Source of the DNA: Burkholderia sp. Bp8992
GTDB lineage: Bacteria; Pseudomonadota; Gammaproteobacteria; Burkholderiales; Burkholderiaceae
Reading direction: 5' to 3'
Assembly (NCBI RefSeq): GCF_003853705.1
Contig: NZ_QTQI01000040.1
Coordinates: 1-55,346 of the forward strand
Length of the DNA stretch: 55,346 bases
In this document: positions 1 through 9,142 of the stretch, in pieces
How the letters are laid out: each line of letters begins with the position of its first letter
Position numbering within the stretch: the stretch's first letter is position 1
The notes under the pieces: generated by a model
The model's database searches: none
The model's input: only the letters and a program-made list of their open reading frames with translations
What the model was told of the DNA's origin: nothing
Program-made: the position numbers and the translations under genes

Positions 1-135
1 CGCGATCGTCAGGTTCACGTTGTCGACGGCCGTGCTGTCGCCGAACTTCTTCACGACGTTCTCGATGCGGACGAACGCGTCCGTGCCGAAGCGTGCGCCG
101 GCCGCGGCCGGCACTGCGGGGAGTGGCTGGATCAT
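1..135 (-). CDS. potG: Putrescine ABC transporter ATP-binding protein (N-terminal part)
   Basis: Only the first 45 codons are inside the window; the rest lies to the left. The start is the ATG at 135-133, preceded on its strand by a GGGAG ribosome binding site. Residues about 21-45 (VRIENVVKKFGDSTAVDN...) are the typical first beta strand of an ABC-transporter ATPase, ahead of the Walker A motif, which is not visible here. It starts 11 bp after the stop of potF, so the two are almost certainly one operon. Known role: cytoplasmic ATPase of the PotFGHI putrescine importer. The assignment to potG rather than another polyamine ATPase rests mainly on the neighbour. Confidence 0.8.
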   Translation of the reverse strand, partial: MIQPLPAVPAAAGARFGTDAFVRIENVVKKFGDSTAVDNVNLTIA

Positions 136-146
136 CGTCGTCTCCC

Positions 147-1268
147 TCAACCGCCCGACTTCAGTTGCAGCCAGAGACGGTTCTGCATCCGCGCGATCTC
201 GGCGCTTCTGGGCATCGCGAGCGCCGTCTTCGCGATCGTCGCGTCGGACAGGTAGACGCTCGGATCCTGCACGATCGCCGGTGTCACGAACGCGCGCGCG
301 GCCTTGTTCGCGCTCGGATAGAAGATCTCGTTCGTGATCGCCGCGTTGGTCTTCGGATCCTCGATGTAGTTGATCCACTTCAGCGCGGCTTCCGGATGCG
401 GCGCATCCTTCGGAATCGCCATCACGTCGAACCACAGCAGGCCGCCTTCCTTCGGATTCACGTAGCGGATCTCGTACGAGCGCTTCGCGTCCAGCGTGCG
501 CCGCCGCGCGATGCTCACGTCGCCCGACCAGCCGAGCACGACGCACACGTCGTTGTTCGCGAGATCGTCGGAATAGCCGGCCGAACTGAACTGCGTCACG
601 TACGGGCGGATCTTCTTCAGCACGTCGTAGGCGGCCTGGTAGTCGGCCGGGTTCTTGCTGTTCGGATCCTTGCCCATGTACTGCAACGTCGCGGCGAACG
701 CGGCGTCCGGCGCGTCGAGCAGCGAGATGCCGCAGCCTTTCAGCTTCGCCGCGTTCACCGGGTCGAACAGCAGCGCCCAGCTGTCGATCGGCGCGCTGTC
801 GCCGAGCCGCTTGCGCACGGCCTCGACGTTGTAGCCGATGCCGGTCGTGCCCCATGCCCACGGCACGCCGTACTGGTTGCCCGGATCGACCTTCGCGATC
901 ATTTTCATCAGCACCGGATCCAGGTTCGCGAGGTTCGGCAGCTTCGACTTGTCGAGCTTCTGGTACACGCCGGCCTGGATCTGCTGCGCGAGATAGTTGG
1001 ACGTCGGCACGACGATGTCGTAGCCCGAGCTGCCCGCGAGCAGCTTCGTCTGCAGCGTATCGTCGCTGTCGTAGCTGTCGTAGCGCACCTTGATGCCCGA
1101 CTGCTTCTCGAACGTGGGCACCGTGTCCTTCGCGACGTACTCCGACCAGTTGTACACGTTCAGGTTGGTGTCGCCCGCGCGGGCCGACAGGCTGGCCGCG
1201 AGGGCCAGTACCGCCGACGCGACGAGCGTGGCGCGCAGGGCCGGAAGACGACGGATACGGATACGCAT
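147..1268 (-). CDS. potF: Periplasmic putrescine-binding protein PotF
   Basis: 373 aa with a signal peptide (basic MRIRIRR start, hydrophobic 11-25, cleavage near SARAG at about 28-32). The mature N terminus (LNVYNWSEYV, then F-E-K-Q-S-G-I-K-V) is the hallmark of the PotD/PotF spermidine/putrescine binding family. Further family features are YDIVVPTSNYL, GTTGIGYN and a C-terminal FIYP-like stretch (NEIFYPSANKAA). It delivers putrescine in the periplasm to the membrane transporter. It is first in an operon running left (potF-potG). A LuxR-type regulator is divergent, with 241 bp between them. Full family length; a GGAG ribosome site precedes the ATG. Confidence 0.93.
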   Translation of the reverse strand: MRIRIRRLPALRATLVASAVLALAASLSARAGDTNLNVYNWSEYVAKDTVPTFEKQSGIKVRYDSYDSDDTLQTKLLAGSSGYDIVVPTSNYLAQQIQAGVYQKLDKSKLPNLANLDPVLMKMIAKVDPGNQYGVPWAWGTTGIGYNVEAVRKRLGDSAPIDSWALLFDPVNAAKLKGCGISLLDAPDAAFAATLQYMGKDPNSKNPADYQAAYDVLKKIRPYVTQFSSAGYSDDLANNDVCVVLGWSGDVSIARRRTLDAKRSYEIRYVNPKEGGLLWFDVMAIPKDAPHPEAALKWINYIEDPKTNAAITNEIFYPSANKAARAFVTPAIVQDPSVYLSDATIAKTALAMPRSAEIARMQNRLWLQLKSGG

Positions 1269-1509
1269 GGGGATTCTCCTTGTGATGGGGATCGGCCGTT
1301 GCGCCCGGTCCGCGTCCGGACTCGCGTCAACGCCGTCGAGCGGTGTTCAGCACAAGGGGCAATGTAGAGATCGCGGCCTGCACCGTCAGTCCTGCAAACC
1401 GGGACAAACGGCGACTTCGTTTCGGGCCGCTTGGGTAGATTCCCGCGTAGGCAGTCGAAATTATTCGTGATACCTGTAGCGCCACCTGAAATCTTCGACA
1501 CCCGACGCC

Positions 1510-2343
1510 ATGAGCGCTGCGCTTCCCGCCCCCGATCTCCCGCTGAGCCACGTCGCGTTCGTCACCGAAACGCTGGGCGATATCGCGCAAGCGGTCGGGA
1601 CGCCGCAGTTCATGCGCGCCGTCTACGAGACGCTCGTGCGCTACGTCGACTTCGACGCCGTGCATCTCGACTACGAACGCGGCGCGTCGGCGGGCCGGCG
1701 CAACGTCGGCTGGATCGGCAGCTTCGGCCGCGAGCCCGAGCTGGTCGCGCAGGTGATGCGGCACTACTACCGCAGCTACGCGAGCGACGATGCGACGTAT
1801 GCGGCGATCGAAACCGAAAGCGACGTGCAACTGCTGCAGGTATCCGCGCAGCGCGTCGCGAGCGAACTCCGGCACCTGTTCTTCGACGCGGGCGACATTC
1901 ACGACGAATGCGTGATCGCGGGCGTGACGGGCGGCACGCGCTACTCGATCTCGATCGCGCGCTCGCGGCGGCTGCCGCCGTTCTCGCTGAAGGAGCTGAG
2001 CCTGCTGAAGCAGCTGTCGCAGGTCGTGCTGCCGCTGGCGTCCGCGCACAAGCGCCTGCTCGGCGCGATCTCCGCAGACGACTCGCCGCGCGACGAGCTC
2101 GATCTCGACCTCGTCGCGCAATGGCTGCCCGAATGGCAGGGGCGGCTGACCGCGCGCGAGATGCATGTGTGCGCATCGTTCATCCAGGGCATGACGTCAG
2201 CCGCGATCGCGCAGGCGATGGGGCTGAAGACGTCCACCGTCGATACGTACGCGAAACGTGCATTCGCGAAGCTCGGCGTCGAGTCGCGGCGGCAACTGAT
2301 GACGCTCGTGCTGAGGAATGCGTCGCGACGGCACGACGCGTAG
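1510..2343 (+). CDS. LuxR-family transcriptional regulator
   Basis: 277 aa. The last about 65 residues form a GerE/LuxR helix-turn-helix (LTAREMHVCASFIQGMTSAAIAQAMG, then KTSTVDTYAKRAFAKLGV), with the conserved LTxRE opening and the recognition helix around residues 235-255. The N-terminal 200 residues match no domain I can name; they lack a clear autoinducer-binding signature, and a GAF/PAS-like sensory fold is possible. It is divergent from potF, so control of putrescine uptake is a reasonable inference but not shown. Two longer overlapping frames here are shadows. Confidence 0.85.
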   Translation: MSAALPAPDLPLSHVAFVTETLGDIAQAVGTPQFMRAVYETLVRYVDFDAVHLDYERGASAGRRNVGWIGSFGREPELVAQVMRHYYRSYASDDATYAAIETESDVQLLQVSAQRVASELRHLFFDAGDIHDECVIAGVTGGTRYSISIARSRRLPPFSLKELSLLKQLSQVVLPLASAHKRLLGAISADDSPRDELDLDLVAQWLPEWQGRLTAREMHVCASFIQGMTSAAIAQAMGLKTSTVDTYAKRAFAKLGVESRRQLMTLVLRNASRRHDA

Positions 2344-2480
2344 GCTGCCAGCCCGTTGCGCGCGCATCCATCACCGCGCCGCCTCATAACGATTCGACAA
2401 TATATTGGTTCCCTTGACGATGCGCCGTCCGTATCGTTCACCGATTCGTCAGACCAATCGACCTACGGGGGAATCCAACA

Positions 2481-3653
2481 ATGAAACGCATCCGTTCATT
2501 CGCACTGCTCGCGCTGCCGGCCGCGCTGTACGCCGCCGGCGCGCACGCGCAAAGCAGCGTCACGCTGTACGGCATCGCCGACGCAGGCATCGCCTACGTG
2601 CACAACGCGCAGAACGCGAACGGCAGCAATGCGTCGAGCCTCGTCAAGTTCAGCAGCGGCAACCTGTCCGGCAGCCGCTGGGGGCTGCGCGGCATCGAGG
2701 ATCTCGGCAGCGGCCTGTCCGCGCTGTTCCAGCTCGAGAACGGCTTCAACATCGGCACCGGCGCACTCGGCCAGGGCGGGCGCGAATTCGGCCGCAAGGC
2801 CGTCGTCGGCCTCGCCAGCAGCACGTACGGTACCGTGACGCTCGGCCGCCAGTACGATCCGGTCGTCGATCTCGTGCAGGGCCTCACGCAGGACAACTAC
2901 TTCGGCGGCGTGTTCGCGACGCCCGGCGATCTCGACAACTACGACAACAGCCTGCGCGTCAGCAACTCGGTGAAGTACACGAGCCCGCTGATCTCGGGCT
3001 TCCAGTTCGCGGCCCTGTACGGCTTCGGCGGCGTCGCGGGCGCCACCGGCAACGGCCGCACGTACAGCTTCGGCGCGAGCTACGCGAACGGCCCGCTGTC
3101 GCTCGGCGCCGGCTTCTTCTACGCGAACGGCGGCACGACGGTCGCCAACGGCGTGCGCACGTGGTCGAGCAGCTCGGACACGCTGTTCAACACCGTGATC
3201 AACCAGGGCTTCTCGAGCGCGAAGTCGATCCAGATCGTGCGCGTGGCCGGCCAGTACGTGGCCGGGCCGGCGACCTTCGGCCTCGCGTATTCGAATACGC
3301 AGTACGGTGCAGACACGCTGTCGGCGTTCAGCCAGAACGCGAAGTTCAACAACGGCTCGGCGTTCTTCAACTGGCAGTTCTCGCCGGCACTGCGCGCGGG
3401 CGTCGGCTACAACTACACGTCTCTGACGGGCCCGGCTTCCGCGCACTACAACCAGGTCAACCTCGGCGCGGACTACGCGCTGTCGAAGCGCACCGACCTG
3501 TATGCGCTGTTCGGCTACCAGAAGGCGAGCGGCAACACGCTCAACGCGAGCGGCGCCACCGTGAAAGCGGCCGCATCGGTCGGCTCGTACGGCGTGAACT
3601 CGGGCACCGATACGCAGGAACTCGCGATCGTCGGCATCCGCCACAAGTTCTGA
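2481..3653 (+). CDS. Outer-membrane general porin (OmpC/Gram-negative porin family)
   Basis: 390 aa. A clean signal peptide (MKRIRSFALLALPAALYAAGAHA) is followed by QSSVTLYGIADAGIAYV, the mature start of Burkholderia/Neisseria-type trimeric porins. Family signatures include GSRWGLRGIEDLGSGLSALFQLE near residues 65-90, GRKAVVGLAS, LGRQYDP, alternating beta-strand sequence throughout, and a C-terminal phenylalanine (GIRHKF) needed for Bam-dependent assembly. It is monocistronic: a strong hairpin follows at 3678-3709. It forms a diffusion channel for small solutes; no selectivity can be read from sequence. Confidence 0.95.
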   Translation: MKRIRSFALLALPAALYAAGAHAQSSVTLYGIADAGIAYVHNAQNANGSNASSLVKFSSGNLSGSRWGLRGIEDLGSGLSALFQLENGFNIGTGALGQGGREFGRKAVVGLASSTYGTVTLGRQYDPVVDLVQGLTQDNYFGGVFATPGDLDNYDNSLRVSNSVKYTSPLISGFQFAALYGFGGVAGATGNGRTYSFGASYANGPLSLGAGFFYANGGTTVANGVRTWSSSSDTLFNTVINQGFSSAKSIQIVRVAGQYVAGPATFGLAYSNTQYGADTLSAFSQNAKFNNGSAFFNWQFSPALRAGVGYNYTSLTGPASAHYNQVNLGADYALSKRTDLYALFGYQKASGNTLNASGATVKAAASVGSYGVNSGTDTQELAIVGIRHKF

Positions 3654-3677
3654 TCGCGTCGTCGCACGACGACTGCC

Positions 3678-3709
3678 CCGCAGGCGCGCGCCACGGTGCG
3701 CGCCTGCGG
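3678..3709 (+). terminator. Hairpin terminator after the porin gene
   Basis: Perfect 12-bp inverted repeat (CCGCAGGCGCGC / GCGCGCCTGCGG) with an 8-nt loop, 25 bp after the porin stop and followed by CGTTTAC. Very GC-rich stem with a short T run, typical of high-GC intrinsic terminators. Confidence 0.75.
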
Positions 3710-3757
3710 CGTTTACACTGTCCGACTTCAGGTTCCGCACGACGCAAGGAGACCGGC

Positions 3758-4402
3758 ATGCTGACGGTATGGGGACGACGCAACGCGTTCAACGTCCAGA
3801 AGGTGATGTGGCTCGTCGACGAGCTCGCGCTCGCGCATCGGCACGTGCCGGCCGGCGGCCGGTTCGGCGTGCTCGATACGCCCGAGTTTCTCGCGATGAA
3901 CCCGCATGGACGCGTGCCCTTGATCGACGACGAAGGTACCGTCGTATGGGAATCGCACAGTATCCTGCGCTACCTCGCCGCGCGTTACGGGCGCCCCGGC
4001 TTCTGGCGCGACGACCCGGCCGAGCAGTCGCGCGCCGACCGCTGGATGGACTGGGCGCAGACGACACTGCAGCCGACGTTCCTCAACGGCGTGTTCCGCG
4101 GTTACTTCCGGACGCCGCCCGAGCAGCGCGACACCGTGCGCGTCGAGCAGAGCATCGCGCAGTGCGCGCAGTATTTCCAGCTGCTCGACGCAGTGCTGGC
4201 CGAACATCCGTTTCTCGCCGGCGACACGATCACGCTCGCCGACATCGCGGCCGGCACGCACCTGTATCGCTATTTCGAACTCGACATCGCGCGGCCGGAG
4301 CTGCCGCACGTGCAAGCGTGGTACGAGCGCCTGCAGGCGCGGCCCGCGTATCGCGCGAACGTGATGATCCCGTTCGACGACCTGCGCGGCAAGCTCGACT
4401 AG
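3758..4402 (+). CDS. Glutathione S-transferase family protein
   Basis: 214 aa. The start is the ATG at 3758, preceded by AAGGAG; the open frame extends far upstream (to 2405) only as a shadow of the porin. The thioredoxin-like N-terminal domain (1-80) opens MLTVWGRRNAFNVQKVMWLVDEL and contains the glutathione-binding NPHGRVPLIDDEG and VWESHSILRYLA motifs. The all-alpha C-terminal domain includes FLAGDTITLADIAAGTHLYRY, the N-capping box region of GSTs. Likely cytoplasmic conjugation or reduction of electrophiles; the substrate is unknown. Confidence 0.92.
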   Translation: MLTVWGRRNAFNVQKVMWLVDELALAHRHVPAGGRFGVLDTPEFLAMNPHGRVPLIDDEGTVVWESHSILRYLAARYGRPGFWRDDPAEQSRADRWMDWAQTTLQPTFLNGVFRGYFRTPPEQRDTVRVEQSIAQCAQYFQLLDAVLAEHPFLAGDTITLADIAAGTHLYRYFELDIARPELPHVQAWYERLQARPAYRANVMIPFDDLRGKLD

Positions 4403-4465
4403 GCTGGCGCCGCGCCGACGGCGGAACGACTTGCCGGAAGGTCTCGGGAACCGCTGATTGCCGGC

Positions 4466-4975
4466 CTAACGCCGCCGCATGCCTCCCGCCCCGCCCATGC
4501 CGCCGAACCGGTGCATGCCGCCAAACCCATGCCCGACTCCGACCGGGAACGCGCCATGGTGAAAGCCCGCGTCCATCGGTACACCGAAGCGGCGATGATC
4601 GATCGGGTTGAAATGGTTGAAGTGGTTGACGTGATCGAAGTGGTGGAAGCGATGGAACCGATCGACGAAGATGAAGCTCACGCCCGCGCCGATGAACACC
4701 GGCGGCCCCCAGTACCACGCGTCGTCATACGGATAGGCTGCCACCGGATACCACAGCACGCTACCGTCGGCACTTTGCACGATCTGCCAGGTGCCGTCGC
4801 TTTGAAGGCACGCGCGCCCGACGATTTGCTGCGCCGTGCCGTCGATGTCGGCTTGCGCGACGACTGCGCGGCAGTTCGTGCCGTTGTCCGAAGGATCGTC
4901 GATCATTTGCGCAAGGACGGACGTGGAAAGACCGAGACAGACGATGCCCGCCACGGATCGAAACAGGTTGCACAT
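4466..4975 (-). CDS. Secreted His/Phe-rich protein of unknown function
   Basis: 169 aa from the ATG at 4975-4973, which has a good AGGAG site; an upstream in-frame ATG at 5041 lacks one. Signal peptide MCNLFRSVAGIVCLGLSTSVLAQ. Residues about 20-75 hold a small Cys-containing domain (NCRAVVAQADIDG, then GRACLQSDGTWQIVQ) resembling the C-terminal part of glycine-zipper/17-kDa-antigen-type envelope proteins. A WYWGPPV stretch follows, then a striking low-complexity run of FHRFHHFDHVNHFNHFN type at about 113-130 and a Gly/Met/His-rich tail. The His content suggests metal binding at the cell surface, but this is inference. I do not recognise a named family. Confidence 0.7.
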   Translation of the reverse strand: MCNLFRSVAGIVCLGLSTSVLAQMIDDPSDNGTNCRAVVAQADIDGTAQQIVGRACLQSDGTWQIVQSADGSVLWYPVAAYPYDDAWYWGPPVFIGAGVSFIFVDRFHRFHHFDHVNHFNHFNPIDHRRFGVPMDAGFHHGAFPVGVGHGFGGMHRFGGMGGAGGMRRR

Positions 4976-5196
4976 GATCGGCTCCTGCGTTGTTGCCCCC
5001 GACCACCTGATCCCCGGCGTCGCTGGCGGCGCCCGGAACACCGGTTTGCTTGCGCACGATGGGGCGCGCGGCGGTCATGGCGCACCGCGTCCTCGTGCAG
5101 GGTCTCCTGACGGCTAAACGACGCGGCCAGGCGGGTTATTCCTGGGGTCTGGATGCGAAGGGCCGGTGCCGGAACCGTCGGCACGCGTTGCCGTGG

Positions 5197-5664
5197 TCAG
5201 CGCACGGCGTGGCGAGTCGCGACGCGGTAGACGGCGGCTGCCGCGCCCCCGAATACCAGATGGGCTAGCAGCGTGATCTCGCCGCGAACCGGGATGAACC
5301 ACGGGAAGATTGCGGTGAAGGCGTACAGGTTGACGCCATACAAGAGGAGTCCGAACGCGCCGCCGGCGAGCAGCGTGGCGCGGAACGACAATCCGTGGAC
5401 CAGCCGTGCCAGCACGGCCGCATAGACCAGCGAAAGCGCGGCATGCACGACCGTCGCCACGCCCATGACCAGCGGATCGAAGCCGCCGGACGAACCGAGC
5501 ACGCCGCGCCCCATCACGATGGCCGCCGTGAGGCGCGCGTCGCGAAGCAGGTTCCGGACGGCGTCATCGCCGACGATCGCCCAGAGCAGCAGCTCGATGA
5601 CGGTCGAGGCGACCGCCGCGCCGAATGCTGCCCAGAGAATCGGAGCCGGACCGGTCTGCTTCAA
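5197..5664 (-). CDS. Small integral membrane protein, unknown function
   Basis: 155 aa with four predicted membrane helices (about 9-31, 64-86, 96-114 and 125-145). No catalytic motif is visible. Proteins of this type are common in Burkholderia and carry uninformative names. No ribosome site stronger than GGAGG-like AGGTTGG is visible before the ATG. It lies between two unrelated minus-strand genes with gaps of 36 bp and 221 bp, so an operon with the upstream gene ending at 5701 is possible. Confidence 0.7.
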   Translation of the reverse strand: MKQTGPAPILWAAFGAAVASTVIELLLWAIVGDDAVRNLLRDARLTAAIVMGRGVLGSSGGFDPLVMGVATVVHAALSLVYAAVLARLVHGLSFRATLLAGGAFGLLLYGVNLYAFTAIFPWFIPVRGEITLLAHLVFGGAAAAVYRVATRHAVR

Positions 5665-5700
5665 GTGCCAACCTCCGCGATGACAGCCCGCTGCGCAGAC

Positions 5701-6372
5701 TTACAACGGCCGTTCGCAATCCGACCAGTACGCAAACGGGTCGCGATGCTTCGGATAGTGCTCGTCGAGCCATTTCAGCAACGTCGCACGCGCATTGTCC
5801 ATGTCGGCTTTCAGCGACGACGTCGTGAGTTCGTGCACTTCGATGGACTTTTCGCGGTCGATCACGAAGCAGTTCCAGTCGGGGCCGTCGAGATCCGGAT
5901 CGTCGGATGCCTTCGACGACTTGCTCCAGCCGAAGCGCTTGCGTGCGTCGATGTAGTAGCGCGGGTGCACCTTCAGATACGACATCTCGCCGCCCTGCAG
6001 GCTGCTCTCGGCGCGCAGCACGTCGCGTTCGTCGACGATCTGCGTGACTTCCGGAAGGCGGCGCGAGCGCCATCCGGCCGGCAGCGTCGCCACGGCCCGG
6101 ACGCTGTCGTACGTCCCCCATTCCAGCCCCCATGCTTCGGCCATGCGCTTCATGAACGCATCGGCGCTCGGATAGCCGCGCAGCTGGATCCGGGTCGACA
6201 GCGTGACTTCGACGCCGCCACGGCCGCCGGATGCACGGGACACCTCGTCGTCCGCCGCTTCGAACGGATTGCCGGGGCGCGGCGACGAACGCGTCGCGTC
6301 CGCAGGCGCCATGCCCGAAAACAGTTGATCCAGCGCGGCACGCGCTTTCGACGACTTGTCTGGTCTATTCAT
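5701..6372 (-). CDS. Conserved protein of unknown function
   Basis: 223 aa from the ATG at 6372-6370, preceded by AAAGGGAA; a longer frame up to 6438 has no ribosome site. It is soluble, with no signal peptide or membrane segment. The N-terminal 60 residues are polar and likely disordered (NRPDKSSKARAALDQLF...). The C-terminal two thirds look folded and contain WGLEWGTYDSVRAVATLPAGW and DWNCFVIDREKSIEVHEL. I do not recognise the family. Confidence 0.7.
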   Translation of the reverse strand: MNRPDKSSKARAALDQLFSGMAPADATRSSPRPGNPFEAADDEVSRASGGRGGVEVTLSTRIQLRGYPSADAFMKRMAEAWGLEWGTYDSVRAVATLPAGWRSRRLPEVTQIVDERDVLRAESSLQGGEMSYLKVHPRYYIDARKRFGWSKSSKASDDPDLDGPDWNCFVIDREKSIEVHELTTSSLKADMDNARATLLKWLDEHYPKHRDPFAYWSDCERPL

Positions 6373-6568
6373 CGGTTCCCTTTTCTGCAAGTTTGAACCC
6401 GTACTGCAATGGTTGGAGATTGGCTCGCCGCCGGCCAAAGGCGCGATTTTGCCTCATTGCGGCGATCTCGCCGTATTCCGCGGCTGCATTGTAACGATCT
6501 GGCGACGCCGGTCGAGCGAACAGCATGGGCATGGACACGGTCCGTCGCATCCACGGCAAGCCGCGCGC

Positions 6569-7546
6569 CTACCCCAGCGCTTTCACCATCCGCTCCATCA
6601 ACGCCAGCACTTCCGGCCGATTCTCGCCCTTCGCATGCACGAAGTGATACCTGAGCAGCGAATCGACTTCATGCCGGCTGACGCGGACGAGCGTACTGCG
6701 CTTCAGGTACGCGTCGGCCAGCGGCGTCCGCGCGAGCGCCACGCCGAGGCCCGCTTCGGCCGCCGCCAGCACGAGGTTGTAATCCTCGAACCGGCGATCC
6801 TGCGCCCGCGGCTTGAACGGAATGCCGAGCCCGTCGAACCAGGTGCGCCAGCCCGTCACGTCGGAATCGTGCAGCAGCGGCATGTCGAGCAGCGCGGCAT
6901 CGCCGGTTCGGCGGCGCGCCTTCGCCAGCTGCTCGGCGAGCCGCGGATGCGCAACCGGATACAGCCGTTCCGGCATGAACGCACGGGTCTCGAGCTGGCG
7001 CCAGTTGCCGCGCCCGTACCGGACCGACAGATCGGCTTCGCCGCCGGCGATATCGACGTTGCGCAGTTCGATGCCGAGCTCGATACGCAGCGCGGGCGCC
7101 TCGCTTTCGAGCATAGGCTGCCGCTCGAACAGCCACAACTGCGCGAACGCGGGCACCACGCTCATCCGGACCAGCCGCGGCGTACGCGGGGAGCGCCACT
7201 GATCGGCCGCGCCGTCGATGATCGCGAATGCCTGCTCGATCCGGCCGACGAAGCGCTGCCCGTCCGGCGTCAGGCGCACGCCGCGCGCATGCCGCTCGAA
7301 CAGCGCCATCCCGAGCCAGTTCTCGACGGCGGCCACCCGCCGGCTGATCGCGCCGTGCGTGACGCCGGAAACGTCGGCGGCCGCGAGAAACGAACCCTCG
7401 CGTGCCACCGTGCAGACGGTCTCCAGGCTCGCGAGCGGCGGCCGCGGGCCGGGCGCCGGCGCGGCGACCGGCAGTGCGCCCACGACCTGGCGCGCACGCG
7501 CCGGATCGTCAGCCCGCCGCGAACCCGAGCTGTGAGCCATTTTCAT
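6569..7546 (-). CDS. LysR-type regulator (GcvA-like)
   Basis: 325 aa. A non-conserved proline-rich N-terminal extension of about 37 residues precedes the winged helix-turn-helix (LASLETVCTVAREGSFLAAADVSG, THGAISRRVAAVENWLGMALFERHARGVRLT). The effector domain follows, with the GcvA-type features ADLSVRYGRGNW and GLGVALARTPLADAYL. It is divergent from an EamA exporter 57 bp away, the usual arrangement in which the LysR protein controls the exporter and itself. The long extension makes a downstream start possible, but no better ribosome site was found. Confidence 0.9.
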   Translation of the reverse strand: MKMAHSSGSRRADDPARARQVVGALPVAAPAPGPRPPLASLETVCTVAREGSFLAAADVSGVTHGAISRRVAAVENWLGMALFERHARGVRLTPDGQRFVGRIEQAFAIIDGAADQWRSPRTPRLVRMSVVPAFAQLWLFERQPMLESEAPALRIELGIELRNVDIAGGEADLSVRYGRGNWRQLETRAFMPERLYPVAHPRLAEQLAKARRRTGDAALLDMPLLHDSDVTGWRTWFDGLGIPFKPRAQDRRFEDYNLVLAAAEAGLGVALARTPLADAYLKRSTLVRVSRHEVDSLLRYHFVHAKGENRPEVLALMERMVKALG

Positions 7547-7603
7547 ATCCGGATATTGATCTGTGCGCTAGCTTAACATCTCGCCACGCCGCACCATGGC
7601 TGC

Positions 7604-8503
7604 ATGAATACCCTTTCCTCATCGACGTCGCGCGGCGCGCGACAACCGCTCGTCGCGGCAGGCGCGGTCGCGTTCACGATCGTCTCGTGGGCGTCCGCCT
7701 TCCCGTTCATCCGGATCGGCCTGCACGGCCTCGCACCGCTGCAGCTCGCGTCGGCGCGCTTCGCGACCGCGGCCCTGCTCGTGATCGCGTGGCTCGCATG
7801 GCGACGGCCGCCGCTGCCGACGAAAGGCGACGCGCTGCGCTTCGTCGCGTGCGGTTTTCTCGGCATCGCGCTTTACAACGCACTGCTCAATACCGGCGAG
7901 CAAACCGTGTCGGCCGGCGCAGCGAGTTTCATCGTGAACACGCTGCCGATCTTCACCGCGCTGCTGGCCGCCGTGTTTCTGCGCGAGCGCTTCAATCGCT
8001 GGGGATGGTTCGGCTCGCTGGTCAGCCTGGCCGGCATCGCGGTAATCGCACAAGGGCAGCCCGGCGGCCTCGTGCTCGGCTCGGGAAGCACGCTGATCCT
8101 CGGCGCGGCGCTGTGTTCGGCCAGCTATTTCGTCTTGCAGCGACGGCTGATCCCCGTGTACGGCGCACTGACCTGTACCGCGTACACGCTGCTGGCCGGC
8201 GCGGTGCTGCTCACGCCCTGGCTGCCCGGCGCGCTCGGGTCGCTCGCAGGCGGATCGCGCGATACGGCGCTGGCCGTCGTTGTGCTCGGCGTATTTCCCG
8301 CCGCGCTGGGTTACGCGACCTGGACCTTCGCGCTCGGCTACTTCGGCGCGGCGCGCGCGGCCAACTTCCTCTATCTGACGCCGGCGGTCGCGACGCTGCT
8401 GTCGATGGTGCTGACGGGCGAGCGGCCCGGCATCGCGACGGCATGCGGCGGCCTGCTGGCGATTGCCGGCGTGGTCTTCGTCGCATTGCGCGGACGTTCG
8501 TAG
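7604..8503 (+). CDS. EamA/DMT-superfamily transporter
   Basis: 299 aa with about ten hydrophobic helices in two EamA repeats (about 15-145 and 155-295). Typical motifs are TIVSWASAFPFIRIGLHGLAPLQLASARFA in the first repeat and NFLYLTPAVATLLSMVLTGERP in the last third. Probably exports an amino acid, nucleoside or drug-like metabolite through the inner membrane. Divergent from a LysR regulator at 7546. Followed by a hairpin at 8530-8557. Confidence 0.92.
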   Translation: MNTLSSSTSRGARQPLVAAGAVAFTIVSWASAFPFIRIGLHGLAPLQLASARFATAALLVIAWLAWRRPPLPTKGDALRFVACGFLGIALYNALLNTGEQTVSAGAASFIVNTLPIFTALLAAVFLRERFNRWGWFGSLVSLAGIAVIAQGQPGGLVLGSGSTLILGAALCSASYFVLQRRLIPVYGALTCTAYTLLAGAVLLTPWLPGALGSLAGGSRDTALAVVVLGVFPAALGYATWTFALGYFGAARAANFLYLTPAVATLLSMVLTGERPGIATACGGLLAIAGVVFVALRGRS

Positions 8504-9142
8504 GATCGCAACGTCACCGAAAGACAGTACCGGCCCGTCGATCCGGATGCGGGCCGGGCGAAAAGACCCCGGCACCTGCCAAGCGGAATGGGTGATCCAG
8601 GCCGTGAAGTCCGCATCCGTTCGCCGATGCTGGCGGACCTGACCGTTAGTTGCGTTATAGGGGAGGCAACCGTTGATGAAGCCAGCCGACGAAACCGGAT
8701 ACGCGCTCGCGAGTGTCCAAACTGTGCAGACAAATCGACCGAACAGTTCCCGATTGACCGTGCATCAGTGTCCATGGCTTCGTCCTGGCGACCGGCCGAA
8801 TAATGCATGTGGCCGTAAGGCCGACGACAGCGAATCGCAGCCTTGGGGCTCGCCGCAGCGCACGATTTCCGGCATCCGGGGCCTTCGACGTCCGGGCGCC
8901 GGCCCGCGCCGCACCGGCCCGCTACGCGATTCGCCGCAGCGCGCAAAACCGGCTTCAGATATATTCATACGAATTGCATGATGTCCGGCGACGATCCGCC
9001 CGCTCGCCCGGGCGGTCCGTCACACCACCGGACGCCATGCAAGTGAAGCCCGTGATGGGTATGGAGACTCGTCCGATCGCCCCGGCACCCCGGCCGGCCG
9101 GTCGAGACGTCACTAGAAAGACATTCAATTCGGAGATGGCAG
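8504..9142. other. Gene-free 639-bp interval with a hairpin at its left end
   Basis: An inverted repeat CCGGCCCG / CGGGCCGG (8530-8557, 12-nt loop) lies 27 bp after the transporter stop and may end its transcript. The remainder contains only short frames without a ribosome site or protein-like composition. The last 200 bp presumably hold the promoter of the binding-protein gene at 9143; no convincing -35/-10 pair was identified. Confidence 0.5.

Noticed and set aside
2405-4402. 665-codon frame suggesting a fusion to glutathione S-transferase
   Set aside because: The upstream part is the porin read in another frame; only the GST from 3758 is real.
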